A stretch of DNA of 64,000 nt from Symbiodinium sp. CCMP2592 (lineage: Eukaryota; Sar; Dinophyceae; Suessiales; Symbiodiniaceae): NCBI GenBank assembly GCA_905221615.1, contig CAJNDT010006155.1:62001-126000 (forward strand), given 5' to 3'. Under the pieces are notes generated by a model. That model was given only the letters and a program-made list of their open reading frames with translations, was not told the origin of the DNA and did not search any database. The translations under genes and the position numbers were made by a program. This document shows, piece after piece, positions 17,923-26,700 of this stretch (the first letter of the stretch is position 1; each line of letters opens with the position of its first letter).

Positions 17923-19573
17923 AGCGACTACTCTGCGAAAGCCAAAACCCACAATGAGAAGGATACATGATGGTCACGAAGTATCCATCACCCTTGTCAT
18001 CTTGCCAACGGCAGACTTCGGCACAAAAGTGCCAGAAGGCATTGGTGGCCTTCCTGGTCCAACCGTCAGGGATGACAGGATGAATAAAAATGTGATTAGG
18101 CTCTGCCTTCAAGATCACTCGCCAAGCGGCCTCAATCGAAGATTGGATAGACTTGGCGTTCCATTCACCAAACAACACAGGTTCACTCGCATCAAGTCCA
18201 GAATGGACTGTGCACGCAGTAAGCCCGGTGAGGCGAGGTGTGATCTCAACGAAATCGCTCTTGCCTGAAGTGAGAGTGTGGTAACAGATCTCATGCTCAT
18301 AGCAGAACCCAGAACCGGCACGATCAAGAATATCGTCGCCGATGCGGTCGAGTGCCTCTTCCTGAGAAGAGCGTCTCGGGACCTCATCTTTCTTCAGAGG
18401 AATGGCCACATCATGCCACGGATCTCCATCACGCCTGACCTTCGACTGATTAACCCGAAGAACGGCACGATGAACTTCAACCAACACCATGGCACCTTCC
18501 TGTGACACAACTATGCCTCTTACCCAGGTTCCTTCAGACTTCTTCTTCGACTCATCCTTATGCCAAACAAACACGCGGTCACCCTTCGAATAAGGACCAT
18601 CAGACGGCATGACTCTTCGTGCAAGGTCCTTCCGAAGGTCAAGTGATTGTCTGGCCTCTTGATGAGCCCGCATGGCAATCCTCTGTAGTTCCAGAGTGGT
18701 TCGATCCTCCTCGGCAGGTTCAGCAGAGAGCTGTTCAGGAGAACTGTTCTCAACATCAAACAAGTCTGGTGGCCGTCTTCCTGTAGCTATCTCCAAAGGA
18801 GAATAGCCTGAGACGGTAAGCTGGCAATTTCTTGCCCAAGCCACCTTCTTGACTGCTTGACGAACAGTCACCTTCTCTGCATAACCCTCATCAGCTAAGG
18901 CCTTGGCCATGATTGCCCAGGTGCGCTTGAAAAGACGCACTGCGGTCTCAGCTCGATTAGGCCAAGGAGTCCGTGGTCCACATGGATACGGAGTAATGCC
19001 ATGAAACTTATAGTGGGACATGAACTGCGGCGTGAAAAATGCTTGATCTCCTACGATTCCCTTAGGAACGCAGTTGTTCTCCTCTGTCCATTGTCGAAAA
19101 GCTCCCAGAGTCTCTGGCGCTTCCAGGCTTGTGAGAGCCGTAGCCCACAGGAGATTTGAAGCACCATCAATGATGACCAAAGCCAAGTAGGCTTTAGTAC
19201 CGAACTTGATTTCTTCGTGATCAACAAAAATGAGATCACCGAAGGATGATGCTCTTAACCCTGCGATTCTGGCTCGCGGAGGCGTAGGCACCGAGGTGCT
19301 GCAAACACGACAGCCTTTGACAATGCGGTCGTACTTGTCATAGATCTCTCCTGGCAGACCAAGCATGCTGGTCCTGCGTCGAAACTGAGCAGGACTCATG
19401 TGGTAATGCTTCACATGCAACTTGTAAAGCTCAACATCATTGTTCAGCTTTTCCAACATGCGCTGATACTGCGGAGAAGCCCTTGAGACCTCGTGGCCTG
19501 GCAACGGAAGCGCGATCCTCCTAGGTTCTAGCGACTGTGGCTCTGGGGCCTTCGGAGGACTCGGAGGAAGCAA
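17888..19573 (-). CDS. Copia integrase segment
   Basis: An N-terminal HHCC zinc site is seen (His53/56/58 in KLHVKHYH, Cys88 and Cys91 in KGCRVC). The catalytic core has Asp118 (LIFVDHEEI), Asp176 (GIVGDQAFF) and Glu209 (PNRAETAV), a D-D-33-E spacing normal for retroviral-type integrases. The region after residue 300 is basic (KGDRVFVWHKDESKKK, a GKGY/SH3-like segment that binds DNA in this class). The catalytic residues are all intact. Its frame differs from both gag-protease before and RT after, with overlaps of 46 and about 35 bp. Confidence 0.9.
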   Translation of the reverse strand: MLPPSPPKAPEPQSLEPRRIALPLPGHEVSRASPQYQRMLEKLNNDVELYKLHVKHYHMSPAQFRRRTSMLGLPGEIYDKYDRIVKGCRVCSTSVPTPPRARIAGLRASSFGDLIFVDHEEIKFGTKAYLALVIIDGASNLLWATALTSLEAPETLGAFRQWTEENNCVPKGIVGDQAFFTPQFMSHYKFHGITPYPCGPRTPWPNRAETAVRLFKRTWAIMAKALADEGYAEKVTVRQAVKKVAWARNCQLTVSGYSPLEIATGRRPPDLFDVENSSPEQLSAEPAEEDRTTLELQRIAMRAHQEARQSLDLRKDLARRVMPSDGPYSKGDRVFVWHKDESKKKSEGTWVRGIVVSQEGAMVLVEVHRAVLRVNQSKVRRDGDPWHDVAIPLKKDEVPRRSSQEEALDRIGDDILDRAGSGFCYEHEICYHTLTSGKSDFVEITPRLTGLTACTVHSGLDASEPVLFGEWNAKSIQSSIEAAWRVILKAEPNHIFIHPVIPDGWTRKATNAFWHFCAEVCRWQDDKGDGYFVTIMYPSHCGFWLSQSSRSLKWCTSFRGR

Positions 19574-22155
19574 ATCTGCATCCCCCGGTTCGGAAGGTTC
19601 GTACTCTTGAAGATCCGGATCATCCTCAGGAGCAAGAGGAGGAGGAGCCGGTTCCTCGGGTGCCTTTCCTGTGGAAAGCTTCCCTTGGCTCGAATCCTTC
19701 TCTTTGCCGGTGCCTTTCCCTGCGGAAAGCTTCCGGATGCTCCTGTGTTCTTCGAGCTGTCTTCAGGCTTACCTGCGCTAACCATGTCCTCTGGAGATCC
19801 TACCTTTCCACGGGTTGGATCCTTGGACTTGGCTGGCACCGAGGTTCTACTCTCGATGCCACCAGGCAGAATCTTGAAAATGGTCTTGCCTTTCCAAGAG
19901 TCAGTAGTTCTTGTTGAAGAAAGCTCAGAAGAACGCCAGTCATCTTCTTGAGTAACGCTCTTTCCCTTGGAGAACTCCATGATCGTCTTGCGCTTGGTGT
20001 CCAGATACTCCAACGGAATTGGCACATAACCCGCCTTGGGTTCGTACTTGACTCTTCTCATCTTCTTGTGGATGCGAATCATTTCCATGTCGGCTTCGTT
20101 GATCACCCATTCATCATCAGTCGCCAACACGAGATTGTCGGGTACCTGTTCATGAGAACAGCATCCCTCGGTCTTCTGATGGAAGCCGTACTCGTAGTGG
20201 GAGAAGTAGGTGAGGAAGCTCGACTTCTTATGCTTGCTGAAACGCACATTCCACATCAGCTGACTGAGTTCAAGAAGATCAAGTACCAGGTGTGAGCTGG
20301 GTGCAACCTTCAGCCTCACATCCTTGATTCCCAGCACAGGGCTGCTGAGCAAGGCCTTTTCCGGATGGAGCTCGAACTGGAAACGAAGATTGCGCATCTG
20401 AGGTAAGGACATGAGAATGGGAACATGCCCTTGTTCCACAATGTCGAACTCTGTGGATTGAACTGCAAAGTCCCGGTCGTACATGCAAATGACCAACTTC
20501 TGGTTGCATTTGGTAGACTCGGAATTGGCAAAGGTGAACTGAGAAGTGGTCTCAGCAATGGTGTACCATATGCCACAGTTCTGGTTCTTGTCACAGAACT
20601 CCATGAGGTCCTGTGCGGCCACTCTCGAAGCCATTGCTCTCGTGCATCCCAAGTCCAACACCATCGCGGTCGGCGTCAAGGGCTGAGAGATGAAGGCTTC
20701 CTCGATCTCATTGATCTTCTCTTCGGTGGCCATGAAAGAAAAGTTCGGAGTGTTGAGATGTTCAACGAAGAAGGTTGTGGCGGCTGTGGTGCCGCTCGGG
20801 GCAGCATCAGCAAGCTGGCTCTGTCCGTCCTTTCCGGACTTTCCATCTTTTCCATCCTTGCCAAACTTGCTCTTTCCTTTGCCCTTCTTTCCTTTCTTTC
20901 CTTTTCCTTTGGCTGCATAGGATTCCTCAGACTCGTACCAGGACCAGTCATCCCAGGACTGATCGCTCCACTGGTAATCTTGCCATTGTCCTTCTGCTTG
21001 CCATGCTTCTGATTCTTCGGCAAGATGTGACCTGCCTTTCTTCCTTTTGAAGAAGCGCCTTCCTTTGGATCCTTTGCCACCTTTTCCTTTGCCTTTACGG
21101 TGGCCCTTGAATCCGCGCCTCATCTTGCGGCCTTGGAAACGCCGCTGGAACCATGAATAGTTCTCGTCGTCGTAGACCCAGAAGGCGTCCTCATCCGCTT
21201 CGAGAAAACCTTCTGTGCCATCTTCCTCGTCCTCGACCCAGTAGCCTTCATGATCGTTCAAATATCCTTCATCGATCACAAGGAACGTCTTGCGGCCACC
21301 GTGGCCGGAAGGAGCGAGGAGAGGATTGTCGACGGTAGTCTTGGTCGTGCAGAAGATCTCAAGGTAGACCTCACGCAGTTCGGTCGTATTGTAGTCAGCT
21401 AAAACTCGGTTCCGATGCGCCATCAATGATGTCAACACCTGCCGCTGATCCTGAGTCAAGTCGGGCAGAGAGACAAAAATCAAAGCAACGAGATTGGCCG
21501 TGATCGGAATGGTCCGAGCATGCTGCTCTCTGAGCCGTTCGTTGGCTCTTTCCATTGCCTGAACTGGCGTGATTCCTTCTTGTTCTTCTGGTGGAAGTCC
21601 TGCTATGAAAGCTCCCACCTCTGCATTGTTCGGGTCCTCCATCGGCAGATAGGTATCGTTCCACGCTTCTTGCATTCTCTGAACAGAGAGTTGAAACCTG
21701 GTAATCCAACGAAGCATGTCTCCATTCCCACGGTGCATGTTCATGAACTGCTGGAAGCGATAGAGGAAAACATTCGCTGCTCCCTTCACGAAAAGCGGCC
21801 GCAGGAAACTCTTGAAGTACTTCACTCCGTTGTTCGGGTCCTTCAGGCGATCTCTGTCGAGAAGCCTCTTGTGGATTGCTGCTTCACCTTCTAGCCGATT
21901 TCTCAAAGCTGGTCCACGCTTATCATTGTCTAGCTCAGTAATGTCACACCAGTCATCGATCGCATCTTCATAGGCAAACCAACTGCTTCTACCATCATAA
22001 GATGGAGGTACTTTGGTGGTCACCTGCTGGAAAGCTGAAAGACGGTGTAATTCATTGAGATGACGATGATTAGTCGCGAAAGATTCATTTCCGTGGAGGA
22101 GGTAGTCATCATCTCCTCCTTCATGCTCAAAGATAGTCGCAGAGTGGCTAGCCAT
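19528..22155 (-). CDS. Copia Gag and protease, 875 residues
   Basis: ATG at 22155. Residues about 50-240 match the Gag type seen in dinoflagellate copia elements (PPSYDGRSSWFAYEDAIDDW, KRGPALRNRLEGEA, FLYRFQQFMNMHRGN). Residues 340-470 are Gly/Lys/Trp-rich with repeated KGKGGKGSKG-like runs where other elements have a CCHC knuckle; I see no CCHC, so nucleic acid binding probably relies on this basic tract. The aspartic protease is at about 495-512 (AMVLDLGCTRAMASR), with D-L-G in place of the usual D-T/S-G. The C-terminal 150 residues are low-complexity Ser/Lys/Pro with KGSFPQ and FPQGKAPAKRR repeats. Confidence 0.9.
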   Translation of the reverse strand: MASHSATIFEHEGGDDDYLLHGNESFATNHRHLNELHRLSAFQQVTTKVPPSYDGRSSWFAYEDAIDDWCDITELDNDKRGPALRNRLEGEAAIHKRLLDRDRLKDPNNGVKYFKSFLRPLFVKGAANVFLYRFQQFMNMHRGNGDMLRWITRFQLSVQRMQEAWNDTYLPMEDPNNAEVGAFIAGLPPEEQEGITPVQAMERANERLREQHARTIPITANLVALIFVSLPDLTQDQRQVLTSLMAHRNRVLADYNTTELREVYLEIFCTTKTTVDNPLLAPSGHGGRKTFLVIDEGYLNDHEGYWVEDEEDGTEGFLEADEDAFWVYDDENYSWFQRRFQGRKMRRGFKGHRKGKGKGGKGSKGRRFFKRKKGRSHLAEESEAWQAEGQWQDYQWSDQSWDDWSWYESEESYAAKGKGKKGKKGKGKSKFGKDGKDGKSGKDGQSQLADAAPSGTTAATTFFVEHLNTPNFSFMATEEKINEIEEAFISQPLTPTAMVLDLGCTRAMASRVAAQDLMEFCDKNQNCGIWYTIAETTSQFTFANSESTKCNQKLVICMYDRDFAVQSTEFDIVEQGHVPILMSLPQMRNLRFQFELHPEKALLSSPVLGIKDVRLKVAPSSHLVLDLLELSQLMWNVRFSKHKKSSFLTYFSHYEYGFHQKTEGCCSHEQVPDNLVLATDDEWVINEADMEMIRIHKKMRRVKYEPKAGYVPIPLEYLDTKRKTIMEFSKGKSVTQEDDWRSSELSSTRTTDSWKGKTIFKILPGGIESRTSVPAKSKDPTRGKVGSPEDMVSAGKPEDSSKNTGASGSFPQGKAPAKRRIRAKGSFPQERHPRNRLLLLLLLRMIRIFKSTNLPNRGMQICFLRVLRRPQSHSR

Positions 22156-22189
22156 TGCGCTGTTCTTGGATCGAGCCCCGGGAGAAACC

Positions 22190-22335
22190 TCTTCCGGTTA
22201 TCTTCACCTGAGTGAAGTGTGCCGGAGAGACTCCGGTCACCTTCACCTGAGTGAAGCACACCGGGTATTCCGGTTGCCTCCACCTGTGTAGAGAGTACCG
22301 AACGGGTACCTCCACAAGTGTGAAGCTTCCCGTTT
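22190..22335 (-). repeat. Tandem stem-loop array in the retroelement leader
   Basis: Three to four ~45-bp units, each an inverted repeat nested inside CCGG ends: CTTCACCTGAGTGAAG occurs twice perfectly (about 22206 and 22243) with flanking TGTGCCGG and CACACCGG, followed by degenerate units CCTCCACCTGTGTAGAG and GGTACCTCCACAAGTGTG. Pairing of the outer arms (CCGG/CCGG, GGTACC, CGGGAG) varies together with the inner stem. It lies 35-180 bp upstream of the gag ATG, so it would fold in the genomic RNA leader. Confidence 0.75.
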
Positions 22336-23000
22336 CCCGGGAGCTCCGCTACCACGTTGAGATGTAACCTGGACGTGTATCCCCTCGCTAGGCGTACAGG
22401 AACACAGGCACTCAGGTGTCTCTTTTGCTACAGGCGCACAGCTGTAGTCCACTGCACTAGAACCTTGAGCAACAGGCATGGATACATGCAAGTGATACGT
22501 GAAACAGACAGGCACCTGGATGTGTAACATTCGGTGTTTCACCCCCCCCCCCCCCACATGTCGAATTCCCGACCCTGTGGTGGAAACGTGGTGTAATTGG
22601 TAAAGGGTGGGTCAAAACAACAGACGAGGCTCCGGTGTTGGTCTCTACCAGCAGGTAGAGACAAAGTCCTGATTGCAATGGGGCCTTTGTCTCTACACCA
22701 CATTTCTATCAAGGGGTAGAGGCTTTGCAAACCATGGCTTGCATTCCCAAAATCTCCATCGGCGCCTTATCCGGTCGCCGGAAGAATTCTCAATTGTTTT
22801 AATTAACATAAGTTACGGGCTGGTTTGTCTGTACCAACAACAACAACAGCAGCAACGACAACAACGACAGCAACAAAAGCAATAACATATAGAAACAAGC
22901 CCAACAAATAAGGTACAACCGTACCGTCAACCAACCATAACAACAAGAACATAAAAATAACAACAATCACAATAGCAAGAACAGGATATGAACACAAACA
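22336..23000. other. Spacer between retroelement and DUF3638 gene; hairpin, poly-C and (CAA)n
   Basis: Contains a run of about 14 C at 22542-22556, a perfect 9-bp stem GTCTCTACC/GGTAGAGAC with loop AGCA at about 22640-22661 whose right arm pairs again with CTTTGTCTCTAC near 22690, and CAA/CAG-type repeats at 22837-22990. The hydrophobic Val/Ala-rich minus frame at 22803-22997 is a product of the CAA repeat. CAATTG occurs once at 22790. Confidence 0.55.
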
Positions 23001-23039
23001 TCAGCATAGCGACATGGCCAAGACATTTGCATCCCTCCA

Positions 23040-23793
23040 CATGCCACTGAACCGAGCCGAGGGAATCCAAGCTGCTCCCACGTCGATGAAGGCGTTGAAG
23101 CATGGACCATTGACGCCAGCAGCAAGCTCCAAGAGCATTCGGGGTGTCCAGTCAGCGTCTATCTCAACCACATTGACGACGTCCGTGTTGGCCAGGGTTC
23201 CGAGGATGCGCCCATCCACGCCTTGAGCATAGCAGCATCGGCCCAAACGACTCGGAAGAAGATCGTTGGGGGTCCTGCGATCTCTGGCACGAAGCATACA
23301 TGATTGCTGAGACATGCTGGCACCCTGAAGCATGGCTGGTGGAAGCGTCAGATGCACACTCAATGTCGCAGCTTGGTCAACAGGCTGAGAGTCGTGTTGC
23401 TAAGGGTCCCCTTGTTCCGGTCCCGCTGAAGCCCAGGCAGAGTCCGAAGAGCTGCTCGCCAGCCAGGTCCTGGAGGCTAATAGGCTAAGAGGGCAGTGGC
23501 AGGTTCTCAGCATTAGTGGTGCAGCAGTGGGGAGTCCGGTCCTGGCCGGCTGCAGTCAGCTGGTGGTCTGAGACATCCACGGTGCCCATTCCCGGCTGCA
23601 GCACCGAGAGAAGGAATTGCTCCACCGCGCAAGGCTCCGCACGGAGGAGGCTCCAGAGCTGGGTCAGTTGCTCCTCACTAGTCACAAGAGGGCAGCTGCT
23701 GACGAATGACCACTCAGGGTCCAGGATCAACGAGTGGGAATGAGATCGCTTTGCAGAATTTCGGGTCGCTTTGCATGCTCGTGAGTCGCACAC
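23040..23793 (-). CDS. DUF3638-family gene: last recognisable exons
   Basis: 23720-23560 reads DPEWSFVSSCPLVTSEEQL and QLWSLLRAEPCAVEQFLLSV, which fits the family's ...LLR..P..I..YL segment. 23340-23060 reads TPNDLLPSRLGR, VDGRILGTLANTDVV, a Leu/Ala helix, then FNAFIDVGAAW, corresponding to the family's TND, TNG/L and IDVGA landmarks. After IDVGA the frame runs through IPSARFSGMW to a stop at 23001, likely read-through. The conserved tail that normally follows (an acidic LDE/HTRGTDL-type block) was not found downstream. Confidence 0.65.
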
Positions 23794-26700
23794 TCTCCTA
23801 CCAACTTGCCCAGTGTCTTAGCCCCATGAAGTGTTGATTCGGTACTCCGTGTTAGTGGGTTGGATCCACAGAACACTCGCAGGGCGAATGTTCCGATAAT
23901 GCCGGTTGGTGTCTGTCAGATTAAGTCTGCAATTTGTAACTGTCAAAGCTTCTGGAATTAACGCACTTGGCTGGTGTCAGAGAGGTTTATACGCACTACT
24001 AGTACCTAACTTGGGTGTTGAGGTTCAGTCCCATGTTCGCGTTGGCCGCCGCCGAAGTGTCGGAGGTTCCTAACTGGACACCCTGTTCCCCCCGCCCTCC
24101 CCTCAGGGTTAGTCTTTCCTTTTCATGTTCGGTCCCTTGTTCCACCTCTGCGGCCGTGCCTATCTCGTGACGCGAAGCGTTTGCAGCAAAATCTTCTTTG
24201 GCACAGGGCTCTTTGATTCCTGAAGGATGGTGACGGACTGTCGTTTTACGAGTGGTTTTTGAAGTTGCCCTCTGGGATGCAGCAACTGACTAGTCAGCAC
24301 GTCTCCGCAGTCTCCCCGCTCCGCGTCGTTCAAGTCCACAGCTTCCAGCGGTAGGATGGTCTCCATCTCCAGCACCTCTGCGACCTCCAAGGAGCCTTTC
24401 CTGTCCCCCAGCCACTTGCCCTCTGCAGAGAAGCCCCGCACACGGCCGCCAGCCTCACAGGAAGCGAAGGAGGCGAGGAGGCAAGAAAACTGCTACTGTA
24501 GGTGCAAGAAGAAGTTGAAGCGCCTTGACGACGAGCTTCACAAAGGTACGATTGGCCAACCGCCTGTGGTAGGCAATTCCGCTTTGGAGCTTCATGTCTG
24601 CCTGGCGGCTGGCGATCGAAGGCATCTGTCATTTCACATTCTCCCGCACACCTTGCCTGGAGGGCTTGCATCAGCGCATGGAGGTCACCGCTTCGAAGGC
24701 CTTGGAGCCTGTAGGCCAGAATGCTGAAGCCGATAGCCACCTCACTCTGCAAAGCCCTCGAGAGGTTGTGATCAAAAGACTGCAATGTCATGTTCCAGCT
24801 AAGAAGCATCGGGGTGAGAGAACTCAGCTTGCTCACTGGGCTGATCCTCCCAGATTGCTGAGCCAATGTGTGTTCTGCTGTTGTGACTCTTGTGTTCAAG
24901 TATTTGGCCGTCCTTCCCGACGAAAGGGACTGAGAGCAGCTGTCGCGAACGAGGTCCACTCTCAGCTGCCAGCTGCCTCATCGAGCACCATTCGGCGCAG
25001 CTCAAGCCAAGGCCCCCACAAAGTGTAAGAGTTCTGCACCGAGGACGAAACTCCGTGGAGAGGAGGCCGTACGAAACGCGGTGCACCTGCGGTAGCATTC
25101 CAGCTGCTGGAGGGCCGGGCAGCCCACGCCATTTCTTGTTCAATGGGGGCGAACCTTCTTCAGCAAGAATGGCAGGAAGGAGTGCAGCCAACGGACCGCA
25201 AGGTTGAAGAGTTGCACGGCCGGGCCGTTCTCCCTCACGGAGCAGAAGCCATCGACATGATCGAGAAACTCCCCAAGCTGCAACCGTGAGGCTGCAGGCC
25301 TTCTCAGCTGCTGGGCCACAATGGCATCCATATCTCGGGGTTGCCGCAGCACGCGCCGCAGCTCTTGCGGGGTAAGCCTCGGACCGGAAAGGCGGGGAAG
25401 ATACATCGAACTTAAGACTAGAGAGAGACGTAACGACTCAGGACTCGGCCCGAGAGCAGCATTGCAATGAGACTCCAAGAAGAGCGCCGTCCAGCTTGAA
25501 AGGTGTGGTAAGAGGTGGGACTCGTAGAAACCTTGGGCTGTGTCGTTACGTCGGTTGAATCGGAAGACCGTTGGGCTTTTGCCGGAACTCAGGCCACCAC
25601 TCTGGGAATGCAGCACCAGGTGTGGGCAGAGGCGCACATGCCTGGCCTCGCAGCCGACCTGAGCAAGCGCCAACTCCCAAGGGCCGGGTCCAAAGAAGTT
25701 GCAAAGAACGGCTACCCGGCATTACCCGCTGCCCTCTGTCGTGCGCTTTGGGGCCTTGAGTTCTGCAGCCAGTTCCAGGAGCGAGGTGGCTGCCTCTTGG
25801 CGGTCGGCGAATGGGACAGCCATACGCTTTCCCACCTGCCAGGCTACGAGTATCAGAACGAGACTGCCGGTGCAGCCCAGCGGAGCATAGTCAAGGCCCG
25901 ACCTGCTCCGCGGTGGGCTCCGAGTCCGGAACCTCTGCGAGGGCGCTGGCCACAAAAAGCGCATCCAAAAGGTGGAAAGGCAGCTTTCCACGGAGGCAGT
26001 TGTCGTGATCGAAGCGTGCGGATGCGGAGTTCGGATTCTTTACAGAATCCACGAGGTCAATGGCCCGCTTGGTGCCCATAGGCCAGTTCAGCTCGCTCTT
26101 CAACGGATCCAGCAGCAGGTCAACCTCTCCGACCGGCAGTGACAGAGTCAACACTAGACATGTCCCTCCCAGTTCTGTCACTATAATCACTGCTTTTCTT
26201 ATCAGCCTCATCGAGAAGCAGCACGCTTCGATGGAACATTCGCAGGACCTGTGAGCACGCGTGGGCTTCCGCTTCCAGTAGATGTGTCCTCTGGTTGTGT
26301 GCGTCTGTCTTCCACCAGCGCTTCGAAGAGCCCGAGGCAAGTTCCTCCAGTTGGCTCAGCGATTGAAGGAGACCCAGCACCAAGCTCTTCAAGGAGGTCG
26401 GCTCCGCTACCACGACTGCCTTCCCGTGCCTGGCAGCCTGCAAAACCGCACGAAATGCACACAAAGCATGACGTTCTTGCCTTTACTTATTTGCCTGCGT
26501 CGCTAGAGATGACACCCGGATTCGCACACACGGCTCTTTGGGACCTCCAGCTTGTCGAAGAGCGCCCGGTCGGCGTGGGAGGCTCGGCCGAACTTGAAGG
26601 AGATCACCGCGCGAGGAGCCACCGGAGAGGAGAAGCATCGGGTTAGCACCGAGCGAGTCATCTCCGCCAAAGCAGCCGGCATGCAAGAGCAGACGAGGGA

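Larger units (their letters stand above)
14040..22340 (-). mobile_element. Ty1/copia-type retrotransposon, minus strand, frame-broken, no visible LTRs
   Basis: In transcription order: leader hairpins (~22335-22190), gag and protease (22155-19528), integrase (19573-17888), reverse transcriptase (~17922-14659) and RNase H (14855-14040). Protease-integrase-RT-RH is the copia order. The ORFs change frame at each of three junctions, overlapping by about 46, 35 and 200 bp. One such shift could be programmed; three suggest a decayed copy or sequencing errors. By eye I found no direct repeat between 13.8-14.05 kb and 22.2-22.9 kb, so LTRs are absent, lost, or lie outside what I compared. Confidence 0.88.

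Noticed and set aside
20425..21012. Plus-strand ORF of 195 codons
   Set aside because: Antisense to Gag-protease with Leu/Phe/Ser-rich shadow of the Lys/Gly-rich tract.
22560..22640. tRNA-like or primer-binding sequence near GTGGTGTAATTGG
   Set aside because: No cloverleaf could be drawn and no LTR end is next to it.
22803..22997. Hydrophobic Val/Ala-rich minus ORF resembling a membrane helix
   Set aside because: Arises from CAA/CAG-type repeats read on the other strand.
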